Source of the DNA: an uncultured Pseudomonadota bacterium
GTDB taxonomy: Bacteria; Pseudomonadota; Gammaproteobacteria; Enterobacterales; Succinivibrionaceae
Assembly: GCA_900317945.1 (NCBI GenBank)
Contig: ONIT01000011.1
Location: 1-47,010 of the forward strand
Reading direction: 5' to 3'
DNA: 47,010 bases
Below the pieces are notes generated by a model. It saw nothing but the letters and a program-made list of their open reading frames with translations, had not been told where the DNA came from and did not search any database. Both the position numbers and the translations under genes were made by a program. Shown here in pieces: positions 23,367 to 34,760 of this stretch (position 1 is the stretch's first letter; each line of letters opens with the position of its first letter).

Positions 23367-24557
23367 ATGAAGTTTACGGTAAAAAAAGATGTGTTTGTAA
23401 AGCCTCTGCAGCTGGTGTCCACTCCGGCCACAGGCCCGGCAGGAGCAAATCCTGCCCCGGTGTACTCGAACGTGCTTCTTGACGTCAGGCAGGATCACCT
23501 CCGCATGGTCTGCGTCGACGAGCGCACCGAGATGGAGGTAACCGTAGGGCAGATCTCCGGCGTAGAGCCGGGCGCCACCACGGTGAACGCCAAGATGCTC
23601 CTTGACTCCTGCAAGACCGCGGACAAGGGCGAGGTTATCGCCTTCGAGCAGAAGGACGGCGATCCGCAGGTCAGGGTCAGCTCCGGAAACGCCTCCGTTA
23701 CCCTGGTATCCATTGACGCGGATCATTTCCCCAACGTCAAGAACATCAAGCAGATCGCCTCGTTCAGCATCAGCGAGTCTGTCTTCAGGCAGGTAATCAA
23801 CTCAATTTCCTTCTCCATGGGCGACAAGGACATGAGGACCTTCCTCAACGGCATGATGCTCGGCATGAGCGGCGATCAGCTGATCCTGGCCACGACCGAC
23901 GCGCACCGCCTCTCCTGCAGGACACTGAAGCTCGACGAGCCGGTCTCCATGGTGCAGAACGCCTCTGTTGAGAGCGGCGACTCTAACCCCGGCGACGGGA
24001 AGACCGATCTTCAGGTCATCATTCCCCGCCAGAGCGTCCTTGAGCTCAGCAGGCTCCTCAGCGACAGCAAGGAGAAGATCCAGGTAATCGTCGGCCTCAA
24101 CAACATCAAGATCGTAACTCCGGAGTTCAGCTACGTAACGAGGCTCGTTGACGCGAAGTTCCCGGTATTCGCGCAGCTCTTCCCGAGGGACTCGGATCTG
24201 CTCTGCGAGGTTCTGGTGCCCTGCGACCTCCTCAGGTCCGCCATCCAGAAGGTTGCGGTAATCAACTCAGACAACAAGGTTACCAACGCCAGGGCCTCCT
24301 GCTACCTCACTCCCGGAAAGTTTGAGATCATGTTCGAGAACAACAGGCGCGAGACCGCCAGGGACTCCTTCCAGATTGCCTATCAGGGAGACAACAGGCA
24401 GTTCAGCATCAACTACAATTTCGTGCAGCAGATCCTCGGGAGCTGCAGCCAGTCCTACATGAACCTGAGGCTTGCCGAGAAGAGCGCCGTATTCGAGAGT
24501 CCTGACAACAAGCCGGGGAGCGAGCTCAGGTACCTCGTAATGCTCATCAAGAACTGA
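23367..24557 (+). CDS. dnaN: DNA polymerase III beta sliding clamp
   Basis: This ring-forming processivity clamp starts MKFTVKKDVFVKPLQLVS and has the three-fold repeated clamp fold. Conserved blocks include GMMLGMSGDQLILATTDAHRLS, IIPRQSVLEL, FPVFAQLFPRD and the C-terminal L-R-Y-L-V-M-L. At 396 residues it is about 30 longer than the Escherichia coli clamp, mainly through an insert near residues 192-215 (VQNASVESGDSNPGDGKTD). It lies 59 nt after dnaA and is followed by a strong terminator rather than running directly into recF. Confidence 0.97.
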   Translation: MKFTVKKDVFVKPLQLVSTPATGPAGANPAPVYSNVLLDVRQDHLRMVCVDERTEMEVTVGQISGVEPGATTVNAKMLLDSCKTADKGEVIAFEQKDGDPQVRVSSGNASVTLVSIDADHFPNVKNIKQIASFSISESVFRQVINSISFSMGDKDMRTFLNGMMLGMSGDQLILATTDAHRLSCRTLKLDEPVSMVQNASVESGDSNPGDGKTDLQVIIPRQSVLELSRLLSDSKEKIQVIVGLNNIKIVTPEFSYVTRLVDAKFPVFAQLFPRDSDLLCEVLVPCDLLRSAIQKVAVINSDNKVTNARASCYLTPGKFEIMFENNRRETARDSFQIAYQGDNRQFSINYNFVQQILGSCSQSYMNLRLAEKSAVFESPDNKPGSELRYLVMLIKN

Positions 24558-24583
24558 TAGGCCCTCTCTCTCCTGTTCATGAT

Positions 24584-24610
24584 AAAAGCCGGATCCCTGA
24601 TCCGGCTTTT
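24584..24610 (+). terminator. Strong rho-independent terminator after dnaN
   Basis: The 12-bp perfect stem AAAAGCCGGATC/GATCCGGCTTTT has a CCT loop and lies 27 nt after the dnaN stop. Confidence 0.9.
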
Positions 24611-24836
24611 GCGTTCGTAACTCCTGAAAACACTCATCCGAACATCCTGTTTCCTGACGATCATCAGTGTCATCCAGGGAGCGTCCTGCGCCCTTTTGAA
24701 AGTGACAGTTAATTACGGATAACAGCTTTCCGGAGAGCCTTCCCGGCAAGCCGGAAATCGGGCTCCTGAACAGCCGTTTTTGTCCGTAGAATAAGCCTTT
24801 AAGGGCCATTTTCAGGTATAAAAAAATGGCGTTTTC

Positions 24837-24845
24837 TGCTATAAT
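24837..24845 (+). promoter_or_regulatory. Extended -10 promoter for recF-gyrB
   Basis: TGCTATAAT is a perfect extended -10 element 30 nt upstream of the recF ATG, just beyond the dnaN terminator. No convincing -35 box is needed or seen. The 24611-24836 stretch upstream holds no gene. Confidence 0.65.
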
Positions 24846-24874
24846 CTGAAAGGTTTTAGAGGTGATTTCGGCTG

Positions 24875-28460
<3,586 letters not shown>

Positions 28461-28527
28461 TCCTGAATTTCTGCTCCATCATGGCACCGAGCTCTTTTTT
28501 GTGATGGAGACTTTTTTATTCATCACC

Positions 28528-28551
28528 GGGCTGCATTCGCAGCCCTTTTTT
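28528..28551 (+). terminator. Terminator of recF-gyrB
   Basis: GGGCTGC pairs with GCAGCCC around an ATTC loop and is followed by six T residues, 68 nt after the gyrB stop. Confidence 0.9.
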
Positions 28552-28568
28552 ATTGCCTTTTCTTATCA

Positions 28569-28584
28569 TGTTCCACGTGGAACA
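28569..28584. promoter_or_regulatory. parS site 1 (TGTTCCACGTGGAACA)
   Basis: A perfect palindrome, extended to 18 bp by flanking A/T, immediately right of the gyrB terminator. Confidence 0.9.
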
Positions 28585-28585
28585 T

Positions 28586-29403
28586 ACTCCAAATAACATC
28601 TGCTGAATATCTTAGAGCCTTCGGCAGAATTGATGCGATGTCCCTCACTTCCCTGCAGCAGACAGGCAGTGTTTCCGGCCAATGGGGAAGATTTTCCGGC
28701 TGCTCCAAGATGTAATCCACGGCAGGTACAGGACATTTTTCCCAGCGAGAGTCTCCTATGATGCCCTGTTTTTCTTCTGCCCTTGTGACAACAGTTCCTT
28801 TATTTCAGCTGCCTGCTGCAGCAATGAGATCAGCCAGATGCAGCCTCACAAATGTGCTGCCTGATGATACCTTGCCATGGAGTAAAAGCACCGTACAGAC
28901 GCGCTGCAGCGCCTGGCAGAAATCAAGGTGGCAATCCCAGATGATTTCGGCATTAACGGTCTAATCCCTGCAGATCAGTTTTCTACCGGATCTTTCAGAA
29001 ACATGAACACACCTGCTGCTGGTCATCTGCTAAAAGTACAGTCCTCAGGTGTTTCGTCATCTGATTAAAAAGGCACTCAGGCCGATGGATTTGCCGATCG
29101 TCTGATCCATCCTGATACCTGGATCAGGCTGAGTGGTGACTTGTTAGGAAGAGAGCCAGCCGAAGGTTGGAGATTACTGGCCGATTCGTCGAATTCTGTA
29201 AACAGGCCGGCTGACGGCAGGATCATGAACACATTCCGGTCTGATCGAACTGACAGGTATAGGATGGACTGATCGAAGAGCCGGAATGGAGATCAGTGTT
29301 AGAAAACAGACCGCATGCGTTCTTCCTAAGGATTATTGTAGAAGTGAGATGTATCACTCAGTTTCATTAAAACATCCTGCAAATTAAAGAGACACCATTC
29401 TGA
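28586..29403. other. Gene-free stretch with a cluster of GATC sites
   Basis: No convincing gene is seen between parS sites 1 and 2. Nine GATC tetramers fall within about 320 bp (28973 to 29294), at 28973, 28988, 29096, 29103, 29121, 29221, 29243, 29270 and 29291. Chance predicts between one and two. No perfect DnaA box was found beside them. Confidence 0.55.
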
Positions 29404-29419
29404 TGTTCCACGTGGAACA
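29404..29419. promoter_or_regulatory. parS site 2 (TGTTCCACGTGGAACA)
   Basis: A perfect palindrome. Its left flank ATTCTGA is shared with site 17. Confidence 0.9.
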
Positions 29420-29454
29420 TATTAGTCATAGAAGTCTGTCTGTCATCTGCTGAA

Positions 29455-29470
29455 TGTTTCACGTGAAACA
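29455..29470. promoter_or_regulatory. parS site 3 (TGTTTCACGTGAAACA)
   Basis: A canonical parS spelling, 51 bp after site 2. Confidence 0.9.
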
Positions 29471-29681
29471 TTCAGGAGGACGGCAATTTCACCAGGTCCA
29501 TGCGCTTGATTCTGACAGGCGCCTGCAATCTGCCTATCCCAACTCAGGAGCACTGCAATGGACTCTCAGCAGTAGATGCTGACAATACATATCTCATCGA
29601 CGCTGATGAGCTGTCAGAGTAATTCTTATTATGATTCTGAAGAGCTTATTCATTTTGCATTATCAGGAGACTCTGCTTCAG

Positions 29682-29697
29682 TGTTCCACGTGAAACA
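29682..29697. promoter_or_regulatory. parS site 4 (TGTTCCACGTGAAACA)
   Basis: The mixed spelling: one position of the palindrome is asymmetric. Confidence 0.88.
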
Positions 29698-29735
29698 TCA
29701 GCTGTGCTTTGAACTTCGATCCTGCATCGTTATGC

Positions 29736-29751
29736 TGTTCCACGTGGAACA
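29736..29751. promoter_or_regulatory. parS site 5 (TGTTCCACGTGGAACA)
   Basis: A perfect palindrome 54 bp after site 4, just beyond the 3' end of the first transposase-derived gene. Confidence 0.9.
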
Positions 29752-29828
29752 TGCGGTTATCGCTATGACTGTTTCAGTACCTGCGTCGGGAGCAGATTTG
29801 ATTAACCGCAGACCTGGTCCTGCCTGAC

Positions 29829-30989
29829 TTAAGACCGCCCTTCCCTTTTCATGCACGCATAACTGGTTTCAACGAAGTACTTCATCCATTCATGGCCGAG
29901 CGCTATGAGAAGCGATGCGAACTCACCGTTCAGGTTCACCACTGACCATTCACCTGTGCATCTGTTGAGCACCAGTGATGTGTCAAGGAACGATATATAG
30001 CTGAGCAGGAAATTTCCGGTCGGACTGGTGTTGACTCTGCGCTCCGGACCGGTAAGGCTCAGATTCTTCTCCTTCATCACCTTCCTTGCCAGATATTCAG
30101 TTGCGGCATAGACGAGAAGTGCTGTGTCCATCAGAAACAGCAGGACTTTAATCCTGCTGCTGTCTTCCAGGTACATGCTGTCGACTGTTATTTCCGGACG
30201 CTGGCAGCATCTCCAGCTTCCTTTTGCCGGCAGCCTTTTCCTGCTTACTGACTGGAGCTTCGGGAACTTCTTCCTTAGCTCCGGAAGGCAGGAGCTGGCC
30301 TTATCGAATTCTGATCTTTTCTCACCTGCTGAGTCATCGCTCTTTATGATTCCAATTGGGATTCTGCTTAAGCTGTCGACAAGCACTATATCTGATGCGT
30401 GATTCAGCTCCGTATTCTCTCGCCCGCAGCGCTGATTCAGAATCAGCTGACTGCTGTCATACTCGCTTTCATAATCGCTGTAGTAAAAACCGGATGACTC
30501 GATTTGAGCTTCCTGTGGTTCTATGCCCAGCCTGTCGAACACCTGCCTTGAAAGTGAGTCGAAGAGTTCTTCAGTGCCGAAAATGCTGATCGCGTCAAGC
30601 AGCTTTGCAATATCTGCGCGGCAGGCCTGCTCAGGCTTAATCTCATTCCCATTCCCATTCCCATTCCCAAGAATCACCTCACTGGGTATGCTCTCCATGA
30701 ACAACGATGTGTCTGAGAGCATCTGGTGGGGTACATTCAGAAGCTGCATTGTCAGAAGTTTTATCAGCGCGCCGCAGTTCTGCCTGCCATCAGCTGTTTT
30801 GCCCAGCAGATCATTTATCTGGCTTTCGAGCCTGAGATAGTCGAAAGTTCCAGCGATGAGTGCTGGATTCCCAAGGTCGTAAACGCTCCTGCCCTCTCCA
30901 TTCTCATGGATTTTCTTTAAAATCTTCTTGAGTATTTCCTGCGTGCTTTCCTGGCTGCTGTTCGCAATGGCTTCTTTGTCTTCGCTCAT
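29829..30989 (-). CDS. Transposase-derived protein (IS1634/DUF4277-like), catalytic core degenerate
   Basis: The 386-residue open frame resembles IS1634-type transposases at both ends. The N-terminal half (about 45-170) has the DUF4277 pattern: LIAGTFDYLRLESQINDLL, then FMESIPSEVILG, KPEQACRADIAKLLDAI and IFGTEELFDSLSRQVFDRLGI. The C-terminus (about 275-375) matches the family end: IKVLLFLMDTALLVYAATEY, GNFLLSYISF and LNGEFASLLIALGHEWMKYF. The middle is shortened, and the expected first catalytic aspartate (L-D-T-T-S-F type motif) reads IESSGF. It is therefore unlikely to transpose. The frame is nevertheless uninterrupted and has a plausible ribosome binding site (GAGGG), so it may be expressed or co-opted. 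It lies inside the parS array. Confidence 0.65.
   Translation of the reverse strand: MSEDKEAIANSSQESTQEILKKILKKIHENGEGRSVYDLGNPALIAGTFDYLRLESQINDLLGKTADGRQNCGALIKLLTMQLLNVPHQMLSDTSLFMESIPSEVILGNGNGNGNEIKPEQACRADIAKLLDAISIFGTEELFDSLSRQVFDRLGIEPQEAQIESSGFYYSDYESEYDSSQLILNQRCGRENTELNHASDIVLVDSLSRIPIGIIKSDDSAGEKRSEFDKASSCLPELRKKFPKLQSVSRKRLPAKGSWRCCQRPEITVDSMYLEDSSRIKVLLFLMDTALLVYAATEYLARKVMKEKNLSLTGPERRVNTSPTGNFLLSYISFLDTSLVLNRCTGEWSVVNLNGEFASLLIALGHEWMKYFVETSYACMKREGRS
30643..30669. repeat. Hexanucleotide tandem repeat (CATTCC)4
   Basis: Four CATTCC units plus a partial one encode alternating Gly-Asn (GNGNGNGN) in the transposase-derived gene on the minus strand. Change in copy number would stay in frame. 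Confidence 0.8.
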
Positions 30990-31028
30990 ATTCCCTCAAC
31001 TGTATTCCGTCTGATGCTCTTCAGGCAC

Positions 31029-31044
31029 TGTTCCACGTGGAACA
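31029..31044. promoter_or_regulatory. parS site 6 (TGTTCCACGTGGAACA)
   Basis: A perfect palindrome located between the two transposase relics, 40 bp upstream of the first relic's start codon. Confidence 0.9.
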
Positions 31045-31082
31045 AAGCCGCCGTTCAACTTTATGTATTCTGTCCCATGATG

Positions 31083-32117
31083 TTAAAACTTCAGGAAGAA
31101 CAGCGGCGATATAGCATCATCAAGAACCCTGAAACCGGCTTTCAGTCTTCTACTGGTTTCCGAGAGTGTCAATGACGCAGGTAGCGGTTCGAGACCAACT
31201 GCCCTGAGCATATCATCGATGGTTTTTCGCCTGGACAGCCTGCCGTTTACTCTCATCATTATCTCCTGCGGCTTGGCAGCTATAAGGACAATGTCATCGA
31301 TTTTTTTACCTTCTTCAGCATTCAGAAGGACGACTGCCGCGTTCCTCAGGCATTCTGGAATTTCGCTGATGTGGTAATAGCAGCCATGCGCTGTGAGCTT
31401 CTGCTGGAGGAGACGGAGCAGGATTGTAGATAACCTTGTAAGAGCATCGTTATCAAGCCTGGACATGTAATTGGGGCGTCGCTTGTTTTTAATCGGCATT
31501 AAAAGGCTTGCAGTGTTGTATCTGTCTCCAAGCACGCTTTTGATCCATATAATCAGCTTATTCTCGTTGTCTTCAAGAAAATTGAAGGTCTGTTCAAAGT
31601 CATCGTAATACATATTACCAACCGGATTCCCCAGAAAACTGTCCCGATCAATCAGGCCATATTCTTCAGAATCAGGCAGAATCGCCTTGCAGAAGCACAT
31701 GTACTCCGCTGCGCTGTTCAAATCAAACCTGAGCTCCTTCCTTGTTTTCTTGAGCTCTTTGATTTTTTGGTCGAGCTGCAGATCATCTTCCCAAAGGCGT
31801 TTCAGTACGTAATTGCAGTACATTAGGGTAATTACCTGGGAACTTTTTTCTTGCTCAGAATCCTCTGCTTTTGCTGACTCGGCCTTAAACTCAATTATTT
31901 CCTTCTGCTTCGCAGTTTCTTTATCTGCTTGTTTCTCTCTCTCCATTTGGTATTTGTCTCAGAGCTCCTCATAAGAGTCTGGATTGTCCCTTATCAGAGC
32001 TTCATAGCGGCCGAGGCTCTTTATTGTCCTGACGGAGAGAATGCCCTTCTCATTACGGTATGACTCCATGAGCTTTAAGCAGCTGTACTTCCCTGATTTA
32101 TTCTTCTCTGTGTACAT
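31083..32117 (-). pseudogene. Broken IS1634-family transposase with in-frame stop and core deletion
   Basis: From the ATG at 32117 the frame gives MYTEKNKSGKYSCLKLMESYR and VRTIKSLGRYEALIRDNPDSYEEL, the classic N-terminus of IS1634 transposases. A TGA (31959-31961) then interrupts it. The same frame continues with DKYQMEREKQADKE and VLKRLWEDDLQLDQKIKELKKTRKELRFDLNS. It passes from IIWIKSVLGDRYNT straight to RRPNYMSRLDNDALTRLSTILLRLLQQKL, which belongs to the C-terminal part, so the DDE catalytic core is deleted. About 345 codons remain of an expected 550-600. Starts at 31946 or further upstream at 32327 give only fragments. parS site 7 lies 137 bp upstream of the start. Confidence 0.8.
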
Positions 32118-32253
32118 TGGCAATCCATTGAATGGTTTACGCTGTTTTCTCTGATTCTGCCTTCGAGCGGCGTCAAAGTAAGTTTGGCAAATGATATCAG
32201 TCTGGCTGTCAAATACAAACCAGAACAGTGAAATCGGCTTCATGAAGCTGTAT

Positions 32254-32269
32254 TGTTTCACGTGGAACA
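32254..32269. promoter_or_regulatory. parS site 7 (TGTTTCACGTGGAACA)
   Basis: The reverse mixed spelling, upstream of the broken transposase. Confidence 0.88.
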
Positions 32270-32391
32270 CCGAATATTTTCGATAATTCGTACGTAATCT
32301 TTCCTGACAGCAGAGCATGGCGATCATTGCAGACAGTGTTCAGCAGTTAAGAATCCCAGTGATCTCATGGGATGCTTAGGTGCCGGACTCA

Positions 32392-32407
32392 TGTTCCACG
32401 TGGAACA
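32392..32407. promoter_or_regulatory. parS site 8 (TGTTCCACGTGGAACA)
   Basis: A perfect palindrome. Its right flank TTAGAGTGAAGATT resembles the right flanks of sites 10 and 15. Confidence 0.9.
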
Positions 32408-32635
32408 TTAGAGTGAAGATTGGGCTAACGTTCTGCAGCTTCATATCCTGCGGTTTCAGCATCGGGCGGTAATTTGATGCTTCAGAACCTTAAGCTTTCT
32501 GATCCTGTCGGTTAAGTACACCGCCCTGTCCGGAATGCACTCTGAATCTCCGGATGGCACTCAAGAAGGATTTCCCTTTGACGTGCTGCGGGAAACTGAG
32601 CTGCCAATTTTGCAAAGCGGTTAGCTTCACCTGAA

Positions 32636-32651
32636 TGTTCCACGTGGAACG
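32636..32651. promoter_or_regulatory. parS site 9 (TGTTCCACGTGGAACG)
   Basis: A perfect core with the last outer base changed (A to G). Confidence 0.82.
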
Positions 32652-33205
32652 TCGAAAGCGTCTATCTGTAAGAGCAGGCCATTTTCCGAACGTTGCACCG
32701 GGATCCCCCTCAGCAGAATTCCAGCCAGGACTTCTCAGGAAGTGCTTCGATTTTACCTTACGGCTTTACCCTCATCTCTGACTCGCTTATGGTTCAGCAA
32801 GTATCTGGAGCCGCAGTTATTGCCCTATTCTGCAATTTGTTCTCCTTTGTTCAGGCAATCTGAACAGCTTGTGTTTTCCGGTGATCCTGAATAAGGAACT
32901 TTCCCGTGCAGTTCAGCCGTGTTTAACAGGATACCTGGCAGCTTCACTGGTTAGACTGTGTTGGAAATTCCCTTCCTTGTCCTGTTCGCTTGCGATTAGA
33001 TGCTGGCCTCCATATTCCTCCTTGACCATCATGAGCTATTTTTGTGACCTGAGTTTCTGGGAATATCAGTCATATGCGTTGGAAGAAGATGCCATGCTTC
33101 TCTTTGGGAGACATCTGTACTCCGTGGTGTTCCCTGATGATTAACATGGCATGCAAGGATCCTTGTCCTGCTGTAATCGTCGGCCCGCATCTCAGACAGC
33201 TGATA

Positions 33206-33265
33206 ATCAGGTAATTATTCTGTTGCTCAATCCCATCAGTCTGTATGTTCCACGTGAAACATCAG
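33206..33265. repeat. Diverged repeat unit containing parS site 10 (copy A)
   Basis: The sequence from ATCAGGTAATTATTCTGTTG through parS to ACATCAGA aligns with copy B at 33509-33567 well beyond the palindrome, with scattered substitutions and small gaps. The centre-to-centre distance is 302 bp. Confidence 0.65.
33246..33261. promoter_or_regulatory. parS site 10 (TGTTCCACGTGAAACA)
   Basis: The mixed spelling; lies in repeat copy A. Confidence 0.88.
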
Positions 33266-33413
33266 AGCAAGATTTACGCAGCCCTCAGCATGGCAGATGA
33301 TTAATCATGAGCAACGCATTCCAGGATTATTTGTCTGGCATGTTTGTCAGCCGCAAATTGAGATGATTTACTGACAGGTTATCGCTAATTGCCCTGTCAT
33401 CGTGTCTGTTCGA

Positions 33414-33429
33414 TGTTCCACGTGAAACA
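33414..33429. promoter_or_regulatory. parS site 11 (TGTTCCACGTGAAACA)
   Basis: The mixed spelling, 168 bp after site 10. Confidence 0.88.
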
Positions 33430-33508
33430 CTTTTGTTATTGCTCCTGGACGTGAGTTTCCATGTTCCTTACCTGCTGTGTTCATCGGTCCTGACTCCATC
33501 AATTGGCA

Positions 33509-33567
33509 ATCAGATAATTCTGTTGTGCCCAATCGCATCAGGCTGAATGTTTCACGTGAAACATCAG
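33509..33567. repeat. Diverged repeat unit containing parS site 12 (copy B)
   Basis: ATCAGATAATTCTGTTGTGC and the following AATCGCATCAGGCTGA match copy A at 33206-33265, including sequence on both sides of the parS core. Confidence 0.65.
33548..33563. promoter_or_regulatory. parS site 12 (TGTTTCACGTGAAACA)
   Basis: Canonical parS; lies in repeat copy B. Confidence 0.9.
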
Positions 33568-33711
33568 AATAATATTCGGCTGTCTGCAGATTGCAGATGT
33601 AGACAGTGAGTATCAACACCCAGTCTGATTTGCCAGCCTTTGTGCGGTATCCGATACTGTAATAGCGTAAAGTCAGTTAACCCTGACTGCCATGACTTTA
33701 TGTCAGTCAGA

Positions 33712-33727
33712 TGTTCCACGTGAAACG
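33712..33727. promoter_or_regulatory. parS site 13 (TGTTCCACGTGAAACG)
   Basis: An intact core with the last base changed. Confidence 0.82.
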
Positions 33728-33835
33728 TCATAATTGATGGAGGATTTCAGACATCAAATCTTCTCCTGATGCCCGGGTGCTGATCAATGTTCACCATGAA
33801 AAGATTCACGGAAATGTCCATATGACTGCGGCCAA

Positions 33836-33851
33836 TGTTTCACGTGAAACA
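33836..33851. promoter_or_regulatory. parS site 14 (TGTTTCACGTGAAACA)
   Basis: Canonical spelling, flanked on both sides by decayed copies near 33789 and 33883. Confidence 0.9.
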
Positions 33852-33989
33852 TTTGGAGAGTTTTACCGATGTCTTCACTCAGATGTTCAATATGAAACGT
33901 AGGCTGAAACAGCGCAAGGTCCGTATACAAGGTTTTATCCTGGATCATCAGTTCACTGTTAATTTGAGTTGATCAGACGGTTCCTGTGA

Positions 33990-34005
33990 TGTTCCACGTG
34001 AAACA
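33990..34005. promoter_or_regulatory. parS site 15 (TGTTCCACGTGAAACA)
   Basis: The mixed spelling. Its right flank TTAGAGCAGATT is like that of sites 8 and 10. Confidence 0.88.
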
Positions 34006-34036
34006 TTAGAGCAGATTCCCGAATTTCTTCGGCTTA

Positions 34037-34052
34037 TGTTTCACGTGAAACA
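34037..34052. promoter_or_regulatory. parS site 16 (TGTTTCACGTGAAACA)
   Basis: Canonical spelling, only 47 bp after site 15. Confidence 0.9.
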
Positions 34053-34569
34053 TAAACTAAATACCATAAGGGCTGCTCTGGTTTATGCTGCGTCGAAATA
34101 ATTTGTCCGTGAGTTGAGCAATAGGTTCAGTGCTGGTATTGTTCACCTGATCCAAAATATGAGGAAATGCTGATATGTGCACTCTGATGCAAAAGGACGT
34201 ATTAATCGAAAATCTGGCAGAGACTTCAGCCTTTATCGGAATGAGGTTTAAGGGAGTGGAGCATATTCCTCTTGAGTTCAGCATGTGTGGCCTTCTGATG
34301 TATTTCATACTGCCACATGATGCTCTCTCTCAGCAGAAACATCTCCTGTTGATGCAAATCACTTTGAAAACCGGCTTTATGGTTTGCCACAGGCTCTGGC
34401 TGAGCCTTAAAATCAGATCTTTCAGCAGAGCAATTGTCTTTACAGCAGGCTGGATCCTGCCTGTCTGCAGCCTCATTCGGATGGGTGCCTGGCCGGAATT
34501 GCCCTGTTTTTCTGCAGAAATTCTGCATTCCCGGCCTGAAAATCCTTAATTCAGCCTTCATTATTCTGA

Positions 34570-34585
34570 TGTTCCACGTGGAACA
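34570..34585. promoter_or_regulatory. parS site 17 (TGTTCCACGTGGAACA)
   Basis: The last site of the array, a perfect palindrome about 175 bp from the rapZ stop codon. Confidence 0.9.
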
Positions 34586-34677
34586 TTGGTGATGTTGCGG
34601 GAAAAATGCATAATTGCCAGCATCTGAAGCTAAGGAATGGATAGGCCGATTTAACGGATGTGAGCTCTGAAAAGCGG

Positions 34678-34712
34678 AACAGGGCAGCCGCGGTTTCCGC
34701 AGCTGCCCTGTT
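34678..34712 (-). terminator. Hairpin terminator after rapZ
   Basis: The 11-bp stem AACAGGGCAGC/GCTGCCCTGTT encloses a GC-rich loop. On the minus strand it is followed by only a short T run (CCGCTTTTC), so termination may be partial. Confidence 0.55.
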
Positions 34713-34760
34713 CTGAAGGCAAAAATTGCAGCAGATGCTTGCTGATTAGCGCTCCTTATC

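Larger units (their letters stand above)
28569..34585. repeat. Chromosomal parS (ParB-binding) array: 17 sites in 6 kb
   Basis: Seventeen 16-bp palindromes match the ParB-Spo0J parS consensus TGTTnCACGTGnAACA. There are three spellings: TGTTCCACGTGGAACA, TGTTTCACGTGAAACA and the mixed TGTTCCACGTGAAACA (one site has the reverse mix). Two sites have one changed outer base and two further copies are decayed (TGTTCACCATGAAAA near 33789 and TGTTCAATATGAAACG near 33883). The array begins 109 bp after gyrB and ends about 90 bp before the rapZ terminator. It contains two transposase relics and otherwise no convincing genes. ParB spreading from such sites positions the origin and loads SMC/MukB-type condensin. 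No parA or parB lies in the window. Confidence 0.9.
32408..34677. other. Non-coding parS-rich stretch between transposase relic and rapZ
   Basis: About 2.3 kb hold parS sites 9-17 and no gene that I can support. Open frames at 32869-33144 and 34175-34549 lack a good ribosome binding site, homology and normal amino acid composition. The base composition is more AT-rich than in the flanking genes. Confidence 0.6.

Noticed and set aside
28586..29403. Replication origin in the GATC cluster
   Set aside because: No perfect DnaA box was found there; it is kept only as an observation pending GC-skew data.
29576..29827. Open frame encoding VFHVKH and LFHVEH repeats
   Set aside because: The repeated peptides are translations of parS palindromes; the frame has no homology and no initiation signal.
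32869..33144. 91-codon plus-strand frame in the parS array
   Set aside because: No ribosome binding site, no recognisable family, and Cys/Ser/Leu-rich composition typical of chance frames.
34175..34549. 124-codon plus-strand frame in the parS array
   Set aside because: No homology recognised and no supporting signals; the opposite strand is equally open over much of it.
28569..34585. CRISPR array
   Set aside because: The repeats are 16-bp palindromes at irregular spacing from 47 bp to over 1 kb, without uniform spacers or cas genes; they fit parS.
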